From: Aequorivita echinoideorum
Lineage (GTDB): Bacteria > Bacteroidota > Bacteroidia > Flavobacteriales > Flavobacteriaceae
NCBI RefSeq assembly: GCF_018476645.1
Contig: NZ_JAHCTB010000002.1
Location: 62,001 to 126,000 of the forward strand
Reading direction: 5' to 3'
DNA length: 64,000 nucleotides
In this document: positions 48,185 through 56,456 of the stretch, in pieces
How the letters are laid out: each line of letters starts with the position of its first letter
Numbering within the stretch: position 1 is the stretch's first letter
Notes under the pieces: model-generated
What the model saw: only the letters and a program-made list of their open reading frames with translations
The model's database searches: none
Told to the model about the DNA's origin: nothing
Made by a program: the position numbers and the translations under genes

Positions 48185-48562
48185 CTAATTCGCGGAACAG
48201 TTGGGACAAATTCCAGAAAGCACAAAATTGCTTTGGTGTATTTTATAATTTTTCGGAAGGGTGAAATTCGGTTTTATTTCCTCAAGACAAGTAACCGTCT
48301 GGCAGCGTTCGCAATTAAAATGCACGTGGGTAGCAGATGGTGTATTGGCAGCATATTCACAGGCCGCATAATTAATCACCCCATCCACATTTACAATTTT
48401 GTGGATTGAACCTTTCTGTGCCAACCTTTCCAAAACCCTGTAGATCGTGGCCCTATCACAAAATCCCTCGGGCAGCATATTTTGAACTTCTGAATGGGAT
48501 AGTGCTATTTCCGAATCCTTGATAATATCATAAATTTTTTGCGTGGCCTGTGTATTTCTCAT
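48185..48562 (-). CDS. Fur family transcriptional regulator, Zur-like
   Basis: The 125-residue protein has the winged helix of the Fur family (ALSHSEVQNMLPEGFCDRAT then IYRVLERLAQKGSIHKI). The C-terminal metal-binding part contains HVHFNCERCQTVTCLEEI and GICPNC. The two CxxC pairs form the structural zinc site. The sequence is short of the His-rich regulatory loop of ferric Fur, closer to Zur-type regulators, but metal specificity is inferred. ATG at 48562 is chosen over a TTG at 48568. It faces a divergent MerC-like gene across a promoter with two palindromic operators and probably autoregulates. Confidence 0.88.
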   Translation of the reverse strand: MRNTQATQKIYDIIKDSEIALSHSEVQNMLPEGFCDRATIYRVLERLAQKGSIHKIVNVDGVINYAACEYAANTPSATHVHFNCERCQTVTCLEEIKPNFTLPKNYKIHQSNFVLSGICPNCSAN

Positions 48563-48581
48563 CTTCAATTAAAACTTTTAT

Positions 48582-48596
48582 TGCAACACTGTTGCA
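48582..48596. promoter_or_regulatory. 7-1-7 palindromic operator, site 1
   Basis: TGCAACA-C-TGTTGCA is a perfect 15-bp inverted repeat with a single central base, the geometry of Fur-family boxes. It overlaps the -33 TTG of the plus-strand promoter and lies just downstream of the -7 of the minus-strand promoter. Confidence 0.75.
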
Positions 48597-48621
48597 TTTG
48601 CAAAGATAATGATTATTTTTG
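48592..48621 (+). promoter_or_regulatory. Promoter for the MerC-like gene
   Basis: TTG at 48592-48594, 19 bases, TATTTTTG at 48614-48621. The -33 is inside operator 1 and the last bases of the -7 enter operator 2, so a bound repressor would block it. Confidence 0.7.
48601..48608 (-). promoter_or_regulatory. -7 element for the Fur-family regulator gene
   Basis: TATCTTTG on the minus strand matches TAnnTTTG and sits between the two palindromes, 39 bp before the regulator ATG. Confidence 0.6.
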
Positions 48622-48634
48622 CGACATTGTTGCA
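48620..48634. promoter_or_regulatory. 7-1-7 palindromic operator, site 2
   Basis: TGCGACA-T-TGTTGCA matches site 1 in all but one position of the arms and is 38 bp from it, centre to centre. It covers the transcription start region of the plus-strand gene. Confidence 0.7.
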
Positions 48635-48647
48635 CTAATCTTTTATT

Positions 48648-48986
48648 ATGAAAGAACGCTTGTTTGACTTGGCAGGAATGGGCGCTGCCTTGCTCTGTTT
48701 GATCCACTGCCTGCTTCTACCCCTTTTACTCATTGTTCCTTTTGGAATTACGGACAATCCCTATATTGACATGGGTTTTCTTTTTTTGGGTGCGTTTCCG
48801 GTATATCGTGTTTTAAGCGGTAATGCTACACGGCTGGTGAAGATGACCTTACTTATTTCGTTTATCCTTATTGCGGTCTCCATCGTTGTTGATTTGATTT
48901 TTCATATGCACACCGGGCTTATCTATGTGGGTGCATTCGGACTTATTACAGGACATTTTTTGAATTACAGAAGCCAAAGAAATTGA
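48648..48986 (+). CDS. MerC-like small membrane protein
   Basis: The 112-residue protein has four membrane segments and the MerC domain start DLAGMGAALLCLIHCLLLPL, in which the Cys-x2-x-Cys-like pair (C17 and C21) is the metal-binding site of the MerC family. MerC proteins import mercuric ion, but in Bacteroidetes they often occur in zinc or other metal regulons without mercury genes. Its promoter carries the two operator palindromes, so it is probably regulated by the divergent Fur-family protein. Confidence 0.82.
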   Translation: MKERLFDLAGMGAALLCLIHCLLLPLLLIVPFGITDNPYIDMGFLFLGAFPVYRVLSGNATRLVKMTLLISFILIAVSIVVDLIFHMHTGLIYVGAFGLITGHFLNYRSQRN

Positions 48987-49001
48987 TTATATATTAGAAT
49001 T

Positions 49002-49910
49002 ATGAAACAACAGAAAGACTTTGACGTACTCATTATCGGCGGGAGTTATTCGGGGCTTTCCGCGGCCCTGGCACTGGGCAGGTCGCTTAGGCACGTATTG
49101 ATACTTGACGCCGGGCAGCCTTGCAATAGGCAAACACCGCATTCGCATAATTTTATAACACACGATGGGGAAACGCCGAGGAATATTTCTGAAAAGGCAA
49201 AAGAACAAGTTTTGAATTACCCAACAGTAATATTCCAAGAAGATTTTGTGGTAAGCGGAAAAAAGACTGCAGCTGGCTTTGAGGTTGAAACCGAAAAAGG
49301 AAACAACTTTAGGGGAAAAAAACTGATTTTCGCTACCGGAGTAAAAGATATTATGCCAAATATTGAAGGTTTTTCGGATTGTTGGGGGATTTCTGCCATC
49401 CATTGCCCGTACTGCCACGGCTATGAATTTAAAAACGCAAAAACGGGCATTATGGCAAATGGCGAGCGTGCCTTTCACATCGCTGCGCTGGTGCGAAACC
49501 TAACGAAGGAACTAACCATTTTAACCCAAGGCAAAGCTGAATTCACCGAGGAACAATTTCAAAAATTGAAAAAGAATAGAATAAAAATTAACGAAATTCC
49601 CCTACAATCTATTTCGTACGAAAATGGATATATGAAATCCGTACATTTTGCCGACGGAAAGGAGGAAAATTTTAAAGCAGTATATGCGGCCTTACCGTTT
49701 GAACAATCCATAAATCTGCCCGTAGCATTGGGTTGCGAGCTTACTGAAATTGGTCATTTAAAAGTAGATTTCTTACAAAAAACAACTATTCCCGGCATCT
49801 TTGCCTGTGGGGATAATGCCAGCCCTATGCGTTCGGTAGCCTATGCCGTGGCAACCGGAAATATTGCGGGCGCTATGGCCAATAATGAACTTTGTGTGGC
49901 GGATTTTTGA
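49002..49910 (+). CDS. Thioredoxin reductase-like FAD-dependent oxidoreductase
   Basis: The 302-residue protein has the FAD-binding motif DVLIIGGSYSGLSAALALG, a second nucleotide-binding region, the redox-active disulfide motif CPYCHGYE and a C-terminal FACGDNASPMRSVAYAVATG. The CxxC has the sequence of small thioredoxin reductase-like enzymes. The electron acceptor is unknown. It is 15 bp downstream of the MerC-like gene and probably cotranscribed. Confidence 0.9.
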   Translation: MKQQKDFDVLIIGGSYSGLSAALALGRSLRHVLILDAGQPCNRQTPHSHNFITHDGETPRNISEKAKEQVLNYPTVIFQEDFVVSGKKTAAGFEVETEKGNNFRGKKLIFATGVKDIMPNIEGFSDCWGISAIHCPYCHGYEFKNAKTGIMANGERAFHIAALVRNLTKELTILTQGKAEFTEEQFQKLKKNRIKINEIPLQSISYENGYMKSVHFADGKEENFKAVYAALPFEQSINLPVALGCELTEIGHLKVDFLQKTTIPGIFACGDNASPMRSVAYAVATGNIAGAMANNELCVADF

Positions 49911-49961
49911 GAATAGGAAACAACTTTGCAAGAATAGTTTGCTATTTTTGTAACTATTGGT

Positions 49962-50279
49962 ATGGGAAAAGCAATTAAAAATAAAACGGCATTAGTCCTT
50001 CTTCTATTATTCATTTCGGTGAAGCTGGCTGGAGTCCACTCGCTCTTTCATAGCTTAGATGATGATAAACATGCCGTACATTGTGTTCTCTGCGATCTCG
50101 CGATTACGAACAATTACATCACGCCGGTTCTACTTCCCCATGATCCATATCCAGATTTAAAAAAGGAATTTGTTTTAAATCACAAAAAAACAATTATTGA
50201 ATCTGCTAATCAGTATATTCAGAACACTGCTGTTCACAATCCTCTTTTTTCCAGACCTCCACCTCATTATTTAGTATAA
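49962..50279 (+). CDS. Cys/His-rich small exported or membrane protein
   Basis: The 105-residue product has one N-terminal hydrophobic segment (about residues 8-26). It is followed by HSLFHSLDDDKHAVHCVLCD, which packs four His and a CxxC in 20 residues. The tail ends in SRPPPHYLV. The His/Cys cluster suggests metal binding. I do not recognise a named family. TATTTTTG at 49943-49950 is a candidate -7 element, giving a short leader before the ATG. Confidence 0.7.
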   Translation: MGKAIKNKTALVLLLLFISVKLAGVHSLFHSLDDDKHAVHCVLCDLAITNNYITPVLLPHDPYPDLKKEFVLNHKKTIIESANQYIQNTAVHNPLFSRPPPHYLV

Positions 50280-50282
50280 AAA

Positions 50283-50421
50283 TTTTTGCAGGTATTCATA
50301 ACAGGCCGTTCCTACTCTTGGCTTGTTAAAGATGATGTATGTGTTTTCACTAAAAGTTTGCCTTAGCCGTGCGTGTACAGACCTAAATGTAGCGAAGCGC
50401 CTGTTATTATACCTGTTTTTG
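50283..50421. mobile_element. 127-bp inverted-repeat element with flanking direct repeats (MITE-like)
   Basis: CAGGTAT and ATAACAGGC (50289-50306) pair with GCCTGTTAT and ATACCTG (50399-50415): 16 paired positions with a 2x1 internal loop. TTTTTG abuts each end (50283-50288 and 50416-50421) like a target-site duplication. The interior has no reading frame of note. It could be a nonautonomous transposable element or a structured RNA closed by a long stem. The gap between neighbouring genes holds nothing else clear. Confidence 0.6.
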
Positions 50422-50473
50422 AAATAGCTCTTCCGGAGTCATCATTTTTTTTCAAATTTTAAAATACTCATTA

Positions 50474-51418
50474 ATGAATTGGGATTTTCTTGCAAAAACC
50501 TCCATTGTTCTGCTCTGTTTGGGTTGTACCGAACCTGTTCAGAAACAGAAAGATGCTTTAATTGACAAAAGCGCAATCAATAAATCTTTTAGCCGTACGG
50601 AAAACCAGGTTTCCTTCAGCCATTTGTATGTGGTTTTGGATAGTATATCATATAACATGATGCTCCATAATGATTATTTAAAATCAACTTATGCGGGAAT
50701 GGATAGCGGGCTTCCCGGTTTCAGTCCCATTGATTCCACAGCCAAGTCTATTTATTTACGGGGCAGGAATAGCTATTTGGAAATTTTGGGCCCTCAGAAC
50801 AGTTTTGCAGAACCTGTTGGCCAAAATGGAATTGGTTTCGCACTAGAAGCAGAAAATGGATTTTCGCTTCAAAATAAACCACATTTAAAAGAAACGGACA
50901 CCAAATTTTTAACTGAAAGCGATACCGTTACATTCCTTGTAAACAATAAAAATATAATTTGGTATAAGCCCTTTTATACCGTGGGAATGGAAACCAATAT
51001 CTACACTTGGTATTCCTATAGAAACCCAGAGTTTTTGTCTGCCCTCTATAATAAAAATATCGAAAAATATACTGAGGAAGCTTATTTGCAAGGAGGCTAC
51101 AAGCCACAAAAACTTTTTGAAAATGTCACACAAGTTGAAATTGAATGCAGCCGTGCAGACCATTACCGAATCTCGAAAGAACTACAATTATTAGGCTGTA
51201 AATTAAAACTGAAGAGCCAAGACACCTTAAATTTTGCCGTGGGAAATATTGACGTAACCCTTGTTCGAAACCAAACAATTACGAAGAGTTACATCTCCCG
51301 AATTGACGGGACTTTGAATGCAATGGACAACCGCACGCTTGATTTTCATAATCTCAAAATCGAAAACAGTGGACGTTCCACCCGCTGGCATTTTAAACAA
51401 CAACTGAAATCAAAATAA
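50474..51418 (+). CDS. DUF5829-like lipoprotein
   Basis: The 314-residue protein has an N-terminal lipoprotein-like signal (VLLCLGC) and a mature domain with VSFSHLYVVLDSISYNMMLHN and SIYLRGRNSYLEILGPQNSF. These resemble a Bacteroidetes family annotated DUF5829, with a glyoxalase-like beginning. The biochemical role is unknown. It starts a run of closely packed plus-strand genes that continues to 58124. Confidence 0.7.
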   Translation: MNWDFLAKTSIVLLCLGCTEPVQKQKDALIDKSAINKSFSRTENQVSFSHLYVVLDSISYNMMLHNDYLKSTYAGMDSGLPGFSPIDSTAKSIYLRGRNSYLEILGPQNSFAEPVGQNGIGFALEAENGFSLQNKPHLKETDTKFLTESDTVTFLVNNKNIIWYKPFYTVGMETNIYTWYSYRNPEFLSALYNKNIEKYTEEAYLQGGYKPQKLFENVTQVEIECSRADHYRISKELQLLGCKLKLKSQDTLNFAVGNIDVTLVRNQTITKSYISRIDGTLNAMDNRTLDFHNLKIENSGRSTRWHFKQQLKSK

Positions 51419-51445
51419 ATTCAATAACCATAAAAAAGAAAAAGT

Positions 51446-52261
51446 ATGAAAATCAAAACCAACATCGCTATTATCTTAATGGGCATTTTATTAGTAGGCT
51501 GCAAGCAAAAAACTTCGGAAGCGAATGCAACCATGAGTCCGGAAACCGAAGCTTCTGAAAATAGTTCCGCTACCCAAATCACCCTTGAAAAACTCGAAAG
51601 CTCTCCGTCTTTTTCAGAAGCCTCATTAAAATTGATGAAACCTTCAGAGGAAAACATCACAAACGAAAACGACAGCGTAGCATTTAACTTCGATGTAAAA
51701 AACTATGAACTTGGCGCGCAGACCAATTCAAATTTAACCCAAATGCTCGCCAATTCAGACAAAGGGCAGCACATCCATTTTATTGTGGACAACGACCCCT
51801 ATTCAGCACATTATGAATCAAATTTCAAAAAGGAATTGACCCCAGGGACGCATTATCTAGTGGCATTTTTAAGCAGGTCGTATCACGAAAGTGTAAAAAA
51901 TCCAAATGCATTTGTCGCTAAGAAGGTTACAATAGGTAAAACAGCGTCAAATGGCCCAAAGGTTGACCTCAACACTCCCACCATAATTTACAGTAGGCCC
52001 AAAGGCGAATACGCTGGAAAGGATACCGAGAATCTATTACTCGATTTCTATTTATTAAACACTACGCTCTCTGAGGGCGGTAATTACGTAAAAGCAACCA
52101 TTAACGGACAATATTTTGAGCTAACGGAATGGGTTCCCTACATAATAAAAGGGCTGCCCAAAGGCGAGGTTACCGTGAAATTAGAACTCGTTGACAAAGA
52201 CGGAAACTTGCTTCCCGGCGCATTCAATTCGGTAGAGCGAAAGGTAACATTAAAGGAATAA
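51446..52261 (+). CDS. Putative lipoprotein, upstream partner of the ABC module
   Basis: The 271-residue protein has a signal peptide with lipobox LVGCK at about residue 15. It contains a beta-rich mature region with HIHFIVDNDPYSAHYES, then GTHYLVAFLSRSYHESVKN, where several His are spaced for possible metal binding. I do not recognise a named domain. It ends 14 bp before the ATPase gene and may be the substrate-binding or accessory lipoprotein of that transporter. Confidence 0.7.
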   Translation: MKIKTNIAIILMGILLVGCKQKTSEANATMSPETEASENSSATQITLEKLESSPSFSEASLKLMKPSEENITNENDSVAFNFDVKNYELGAQTNSNLTQMLANSDKGQHIHFIVDNDPYSAHYESNFKKELTPGTHYLVAFLSRSYHESVKNPNAFVAKKVTIGKTASNGPKVDLNTPTIIYSRPKGEYAGKDTENLLLDFYLLNTTLSEGGNYVKATINGQYFELTEWVPYIIKGLPKGEVTVKLELVDKDGNLLPGAFNSVERKVTLKE

Positions 52262-52275
52262 TTAAAACGAAATTT

Positions 52276-52992
52276 ATGATAACTACACAGAACCTGACGA
52301 AAAAATATGGGGATCATTTGGCATTAAACAAGCTGAATCTCACCGTAGCTGAGGGTAATATATATTGTCTTTTGGGGGCCAACGGTGCTGGAAAAACCAC
52401 GACTATAAATCTTTTATTGGGATTTGTGCAACCTACTTCCGGTAGCGCCAGTATAAATGGGATCGATGTAACTACCAATTCGAGGGAAGCTAAAAAATAC
52501 TTAGCCTACATTCCAGAAAATTTGATGCTGTATCCCAATTTATCTGCGATGGAAAACTTGGACTATTTCTCTGGAATTGCTGGAAAATCACTGTCCAAAA
52601 CCCAATTGAAAGCATTTTTGGCGGAAGCAGGTTTACAGAATAATGCTTTTGAAAAGCGCATCGCTACATTTTCAAAAGGAATGCGGCAAAAAGTGGGAAT
52701 TTCTATAGCATTGGCAAAGGATGCGAAGGTTTTGTTATTAGATGAGCCTACCCCTGGTCTTGACCCCAGCGCCAGCAATGAATTTGGTTTGCTCTTACAA
52801 AGATTAAAAGAAAAGGGAGTGGCCACTCTAATGGCGACCCACGACATTTTTAGGGCGAGAGAGGTGGCCACACACATTGGGATTATGAAGGATGGCCAAC
52901 TGAAGCAACAATTTGTGGCTTCAGAAATTTCTCTGGGAGATTTGGAGAATGCATACTTAAAGACGATGGATTACAAAAATGCGTTGCCATGA
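52276..52992 (+). CDS. ABC transporter ATP-binding protein
   Basis: The 238-residue ATPase has Walker A GANGAGKTT, the signature FSKGMRQKVGIS and Walker B VLLLDEPTPGLDP, followed by the switch His in ATHDIFRA. It resembles the NosF/CcmA-like export class. Its last four bases overlap the start of the DUF3526 permease gene (ATGA), so the subunits are coupled. Confidence 0.93.
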   Translation: MITTQNLTKKYGDHLALNKLNLTVAEGNIYCLLGANGAGKTTTINLLLGFVQPTSGSASINGIDVTTNSREAKKYLAYIPENLMLYPNLSAMENLDYFSGIAGKSLSKTQLKAFLAEAGLQNNAFEKRIATFSKGMRQKVGISIALAKDAKVLLLDEPTPGLDPSASNEFGLLLQRLKEKGVATLMATHDIFRAREVATHIGIMKDGQLKQQFVASEISLGDLENAYLKTMDYKNALP

Positions 52993-54395
52993 TCTTAAAG
53001 ACCTTCATCAAAGAAATAAAGGAATTGTCCCGTGAGAGCCGGGTACGCTTATCGCTCCTAATTGTTCTGTTGTTACTGGGCGTTGCTGTTTTTATCAGTT
53101 CGCGCCAATACCAACAAGTGAATACCCAATATGAAACTGCAACGCAAAGCGAACGCGCCAATTGGGATAACCAAGGGGAAAAGAATCCCCATTCAGCGGC
53201 ACATTATGGAACCTATGCCTTTAAACCAAAATATCCTTTATCACTTTTGGATCAAGGGGTGGACAAATATACGGGGACTTCCGTATTTCTGGAAGCGCAC
53301 GCACGCAACGAAGCACGCTTTAGTGCTGCGGCAGACCAAACAGGATTGGCACGGTTTGGCGATCTTACGCCAGATTTTATTCTTCTTTTTCTCATCCCAC
53401 TGCTTATTATTTTATTGGGTTACAATAGTTTTACAAAAGAGCGGGAAATGGGCACGCTCACGCTTTTAAAAAGTCAGGGAATTTCCGGTTGGCGATGGAT
53501 GTTGGGCAAATGGATGGCGCTTTTTGTACCCATTTTTTTGATTGCTTTCCTATTATTTTTAATAGCAGGATTTGTGCTATCAGGCTTACAGGACTTTGGC
53601 GCATTTAGTTGGAAAGCTCTATTTGCAATGTTTGCGGTCTATATTGTTTTCTATGCGGTTTTTATAAACATTGTTTTAATCATTTCAGCTTCAGTTAAAA
53701 AATCAGGCATCTCACTGGTTAGTGCACTGGGCATATGGATACTCGCTTGTTTAGTGGTACCAAAGATGGCTACCAATATTGCACAGGCCAAATATCCATA
53801 CCCAACGGCGCAGGAATTTGCAGCAAATATTTTGGCAGATAAGGAAAAGGGACTTGACGGACACAATCCGTGGAGTGAGGAATCAAAAAAGCTGGAAAAA
53901 GAAATGCTTGAAAAATATGAGGTGGATAGCATAAGCCAATTACCCTTCAATTTTGATGGATATAGAATGCAGAAAGGTGAAGAACACGAAGCTATGGTAT
54001 ATTTTAAACATTATAATTACCTGAAAGAACAGTATGCAAAGCAAACAGAGGTGTACCAAAGTATGGCTGCCATTTCACCCTTTTTACCTGCCCGGTTTTT
54101 GAGCATGTCCATTGCCCATACTGATTACGAAACACACTGGAATTTTAATGATGCTGCAGAACAGTATCGTATAAACACACAAAAATTCCTAAATGACCAC
54201 TTTGCGGAAAACTCAAAATTTGGCGACTGGTCCTGGCAGGCGGATGCTGATTTTTGGAAGAAATTACCCGCATTTAAATATGAGCCTTCAAACCTGAAAC
54301 AAACACTATCACAGAACAATGGCAATATTGTACTGTTGGGTGGATGGCTTGTGCTCTCTTTTGGGATACTATTATTTGTTGTAAAAATTAAATAG
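52989..54395 (+). CDS. DUF3526 ABC transporter permease, first copy
   Basis: The 468-residue protein has an N-terminal helix, a roughly 100-residue extracytoplasmic region with the DUF3526 hallmark NQGEKNPHSAAHYGTYAFKP, then about five membrane helices (NosY-like) interrupted by a second large extracytoplasmic loop. Such permeases partner with the preceding ATPase in export systems of uncertain substrate, often near multicopper or metal genes. A second, divergent copy follows after 2 bp. Confidence 0.88.
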   Translation: MILKTFIKEIKELSRESRVRLSLLIVLLLLGVAVFISSRQYQQVNTQYETATQSERANWDNQGEKNPHSAAHYGTYAFKPKYPLSLLDQGVDKYTGTSVFLEAHARNEARFSAAADQTGLARFGDLTPDFILLFLIPLLIILLGYNSFTKEREMGTLTLLKSQGISGWRWMLGKWMALFVPIFLIAFLLFLIAGFVLSGLQDFGAFSWKALFAMFAVYIVFYAVFINIVLIISASVKKSGISLVSALGIWILACLVVPKMATNIAQAKYPYPTAQEFAANILADKEKGLDGHNPWSEESKKLEKEMLEKYEVDSISQLPFNFDGYRMQKGEEHEAMVYFKHYNYLKEQYAKQTEVYQSMAAISPFLPARFLSMSIAHTDYETHWNFNDAAEQYRINTQKFLNDHFAENSKFGDWSWQADADFWKKLPAFKYEPSNLKQTLSQNNGNIVLLGGWLVLSFGILLFVVKIK

Positions 54396-54397
54396 CT

Positions 54398-55825
54398 ATG
54401 TTGAAGTACAATTTTAAATATGAATTAAAGCAATTGTTGCGAAATAGGTGGATCCAATTGTTAAGTGTGCTTTTGCTGTTGTTATTCGGGTTTGCCACTT
54501 ATAATGGATTGCAAAAAATTGAAGAACGCGAAAAAGTGATAACGGCTGCAAAGGAAGAAACCTTACGAAATGATGAAAGTATGGTAATGCTTTTGGACAG
54601 TCTGGACAGGGGGATGGAAATTTCCGTTTCGCCTTGGAGGTATCCAAACAATCCTATGGTAGTAGGTAATTATTATCCCCGGTTGGCAGCGATGCCGTCA
54701 CACAATTTTACCTTTATCGCTACGGGACAGAGTGATATGTATTCGCATTACAAAAAACCAGCCGTTTCCCGCTCTGGATTTATGGAGGACTATACCGAAA
54801 TGACAAGCCCCATACAATTGCTTTTTGGAAGTTTTGATCTCGCCTTTGTTATAGTATACCTATTGCCTTTGCTGATTATCGCATTTAGCTATGATATCCT
54901 TTCTGCAGAAAAGGAATCAGGATCCTTACGTCTTTTGGCCGCGCAACCTATACGTATCGAAAATTGGGTCTTGCAAAAATTGGGATTGCGATTTTTTTGG
55001 CTATCAGTTTTAGTTATCTTGGCAATGCTTGTTATATTTTTCATTTTCGGTTTAAATCCGTTTGTGTCAATAAAGCTGTTACTCGGGTTAATAGGTATAA
55101 CAATAGTCTATATGTTATTTTGGTTCGCTGTTGCTTTTCTTGTAAACGTATGGGTAGGTAGTTCCGCAAGAAATGCCGTTTCCCTTTTGGGATTTTGGAT
55201 CTTTTTCGTTCTATTGATTCCCTCTGTCCTCAACCAATTGGGAAGCTCGCTCTACCCCATGCCCTCACGGGCGTTGATGATAAACCAAATACGCACATTA
55301 CAGGCAGATGCCACGAAAAGGCAGGATGAAATTCTGGACAATTACCTGCGGGACCATCCGGAATATGCCATTAACGATTCAACACAACAGCGCACTTTTT
55401 GGCATAGTTACTTTGCTTCAGAGAATTTGGTTCGACAGGAATTAGCACCTGTTCTGGAAAACTATGACTTGCAGTTGGAAAAACAACAGGAATGGATATC
55501 CTATTTTAAGTGGATTTCTCCTGCCATAATTACCCAGGAATCAATTACAAAAATGGCCGGGACCTCAACTTCCGATTATGGAAATTTTCGGAAGCAAGTG
55601 GAAGGATTTTCCGAAACCTGGCGCAATCATTTTGTGCCCTATCTATATAACAACAGAAATTTTACAAAAGCGGATGTAGTAAAACTTCCGCAGTTTGAAT
55701 ATATGGCATTAAGGCCAAAATTCTTATCTGCCTTCACAATTTTAGGAATTGCAGTAATTTTTCTTGCACTAGGATTATTTATAGCTATTAAAAACAGAAA
55801 TCATCTAGTACTTTCAAATGCCTAA
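54398..55825 (+). CDS. DUF3526-type ABC transporter permease, second copy
   Basis: The 475-residue protein has the same layout as its neighbour: an N-terminal helix, an extracytoplasmic segment (including MAAMPSHNFTFIATG-like sequence), a helix block with LAFVIVYLLPLLIIAFSYDI, and a terminal helix. It probably forms a heterodimeric channel with the first permease. It overlaps the next ATPase gene by eight bases. Confidence 0.85.
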   Translation: MLKYNFKYELKQLLRNRWIQLLSVLLLLLFGFATYNGLQKIEEREKVITAAKEETLRNDESMVMLLDSLDRGMEISVSPWRYPNNPMVVGNYYPRLAAMPSHNFTFIATGQSDMYSHYKKPAVSRSGFMEDYTEMTSPIQLLFGSFDLAFVIVYLLPLLIIAFSYDILSAEKESGSLRLLAAQPIRIENWVLQKLGLRFFWLSVLVILAMLVIFFIFGLNPFVSIKLLLGLIGITIVYMLFWFAVAFLVNVWVGSSARNAVSLLGFWIFFVLLIPSVLNQLGSSLYPMPSRALMINQIRTLQADATKRQDEILDNYLRDHPEYAINDSTQQRTFWHSYFASENLVRQELAPVLENYDLQLEKQQEWISYFKWISPAIITQESITKMAGTSTSDYGNFRKQVEGFSETWRNHFVPYLYNNRNFTKADVVKLPQFEYMALRPKFLSAFTILGIAVIFLALGLFIAIKNRNHLVLSNA

Positions 55826-56456
55826 TATGCTGATCACAAAAAACATATCTTTTCAATACAGCACTAAAGATAGTTTACTGAAATTTCCGGATATCACATT
55901 GAGCGATAATGATAACGCGGTGATTCTGGGAAAATCGGGGGTCGGAAAAACCACTTTGCTCCATATTATTGCTGGACTTCTGCGCCCAAAAACGGGAAGC
56001 GTATTCTTCAATGATATTACTATTGAAAAACTCTCCTCAAAAGAGAAAGATCAATTTATTGGTCAAAATATCGGGATGGTATTTCAAAAGAGTTATGCTG
56101 TAAAAACGCTCAATGTTGTTGAAAATCTACAGGCACGTTTATATTTTGCAAAGGAAAAAAATCAAAAAACTTTAACCTATTCCCTTTTGGAGCAGTTAAA
56201 TCTTGAAAGATGTGCAAAACACAAAATTTCTGAACTCAGTGAGGGGCAGCTACAGCGATTAGGAATTGCAATGGCAGTGGTACATCAGCCCAAATTGATA
56301 TTAGCAGATGAGCCCACTTCAAGTTTGGACGACGAAAATTGTGAAGCCGTAATGCAATTGCTACTACAGCAAGCAAAACAAAATCACGCTAATCTTTTGG
56401 TGATTACGCACGATCAACGTGTAAAGCCTTTGTTCCAAAATGTTATGGCGTTATGA
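55818..56456 (+). CDS. MacB/LolD-like ABC transporter ATP-binding protein
   Basis: The 212-residue ATPase has Walker A GKSGVGKTTLL, the signature LSEGQLQRLGIA, Walker B LILADEPTSSLDD and the switch His in VITHD. It belongs to the LolD/MacB/FtsE class that drives FtsX-like permeases rather than the DUF3526 type. It starts inside the previous gene and overlaps the next permease by four bases. Confidence 0.92.
   Translation: MPNMLITKNISFQYSTKDSLLKFPDITLSDNDNAVILGKSGVGKTTLLHIIAGLLRPKTGSVFFNDITIEKLSSKEKDQFIGQNIGMVFQKSYAVKTLNVVENLQARLYFAKEKNQKTLTYSLLEQLNLERCAKHKISELSEGQLQRLGIAMAVVHQPKLILADEPTSSLDDENCEAVMQLLLQQAKQNHANLLVITHDQRVKPLFQNVMAL

Noticed and set aside
49926-49950. Third Fur-family operator upstream of the Cys/His-rich gene
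   Set aside because: GCAA and TTGC flank a seven-base core, not a 7-1-7 palindrome. Too degenerate to call.
50289-50415. Integron attC site
   Set aside because: The inverted ends lack the GTTRRRY/RYYYAAC core sites and no integrase is present.
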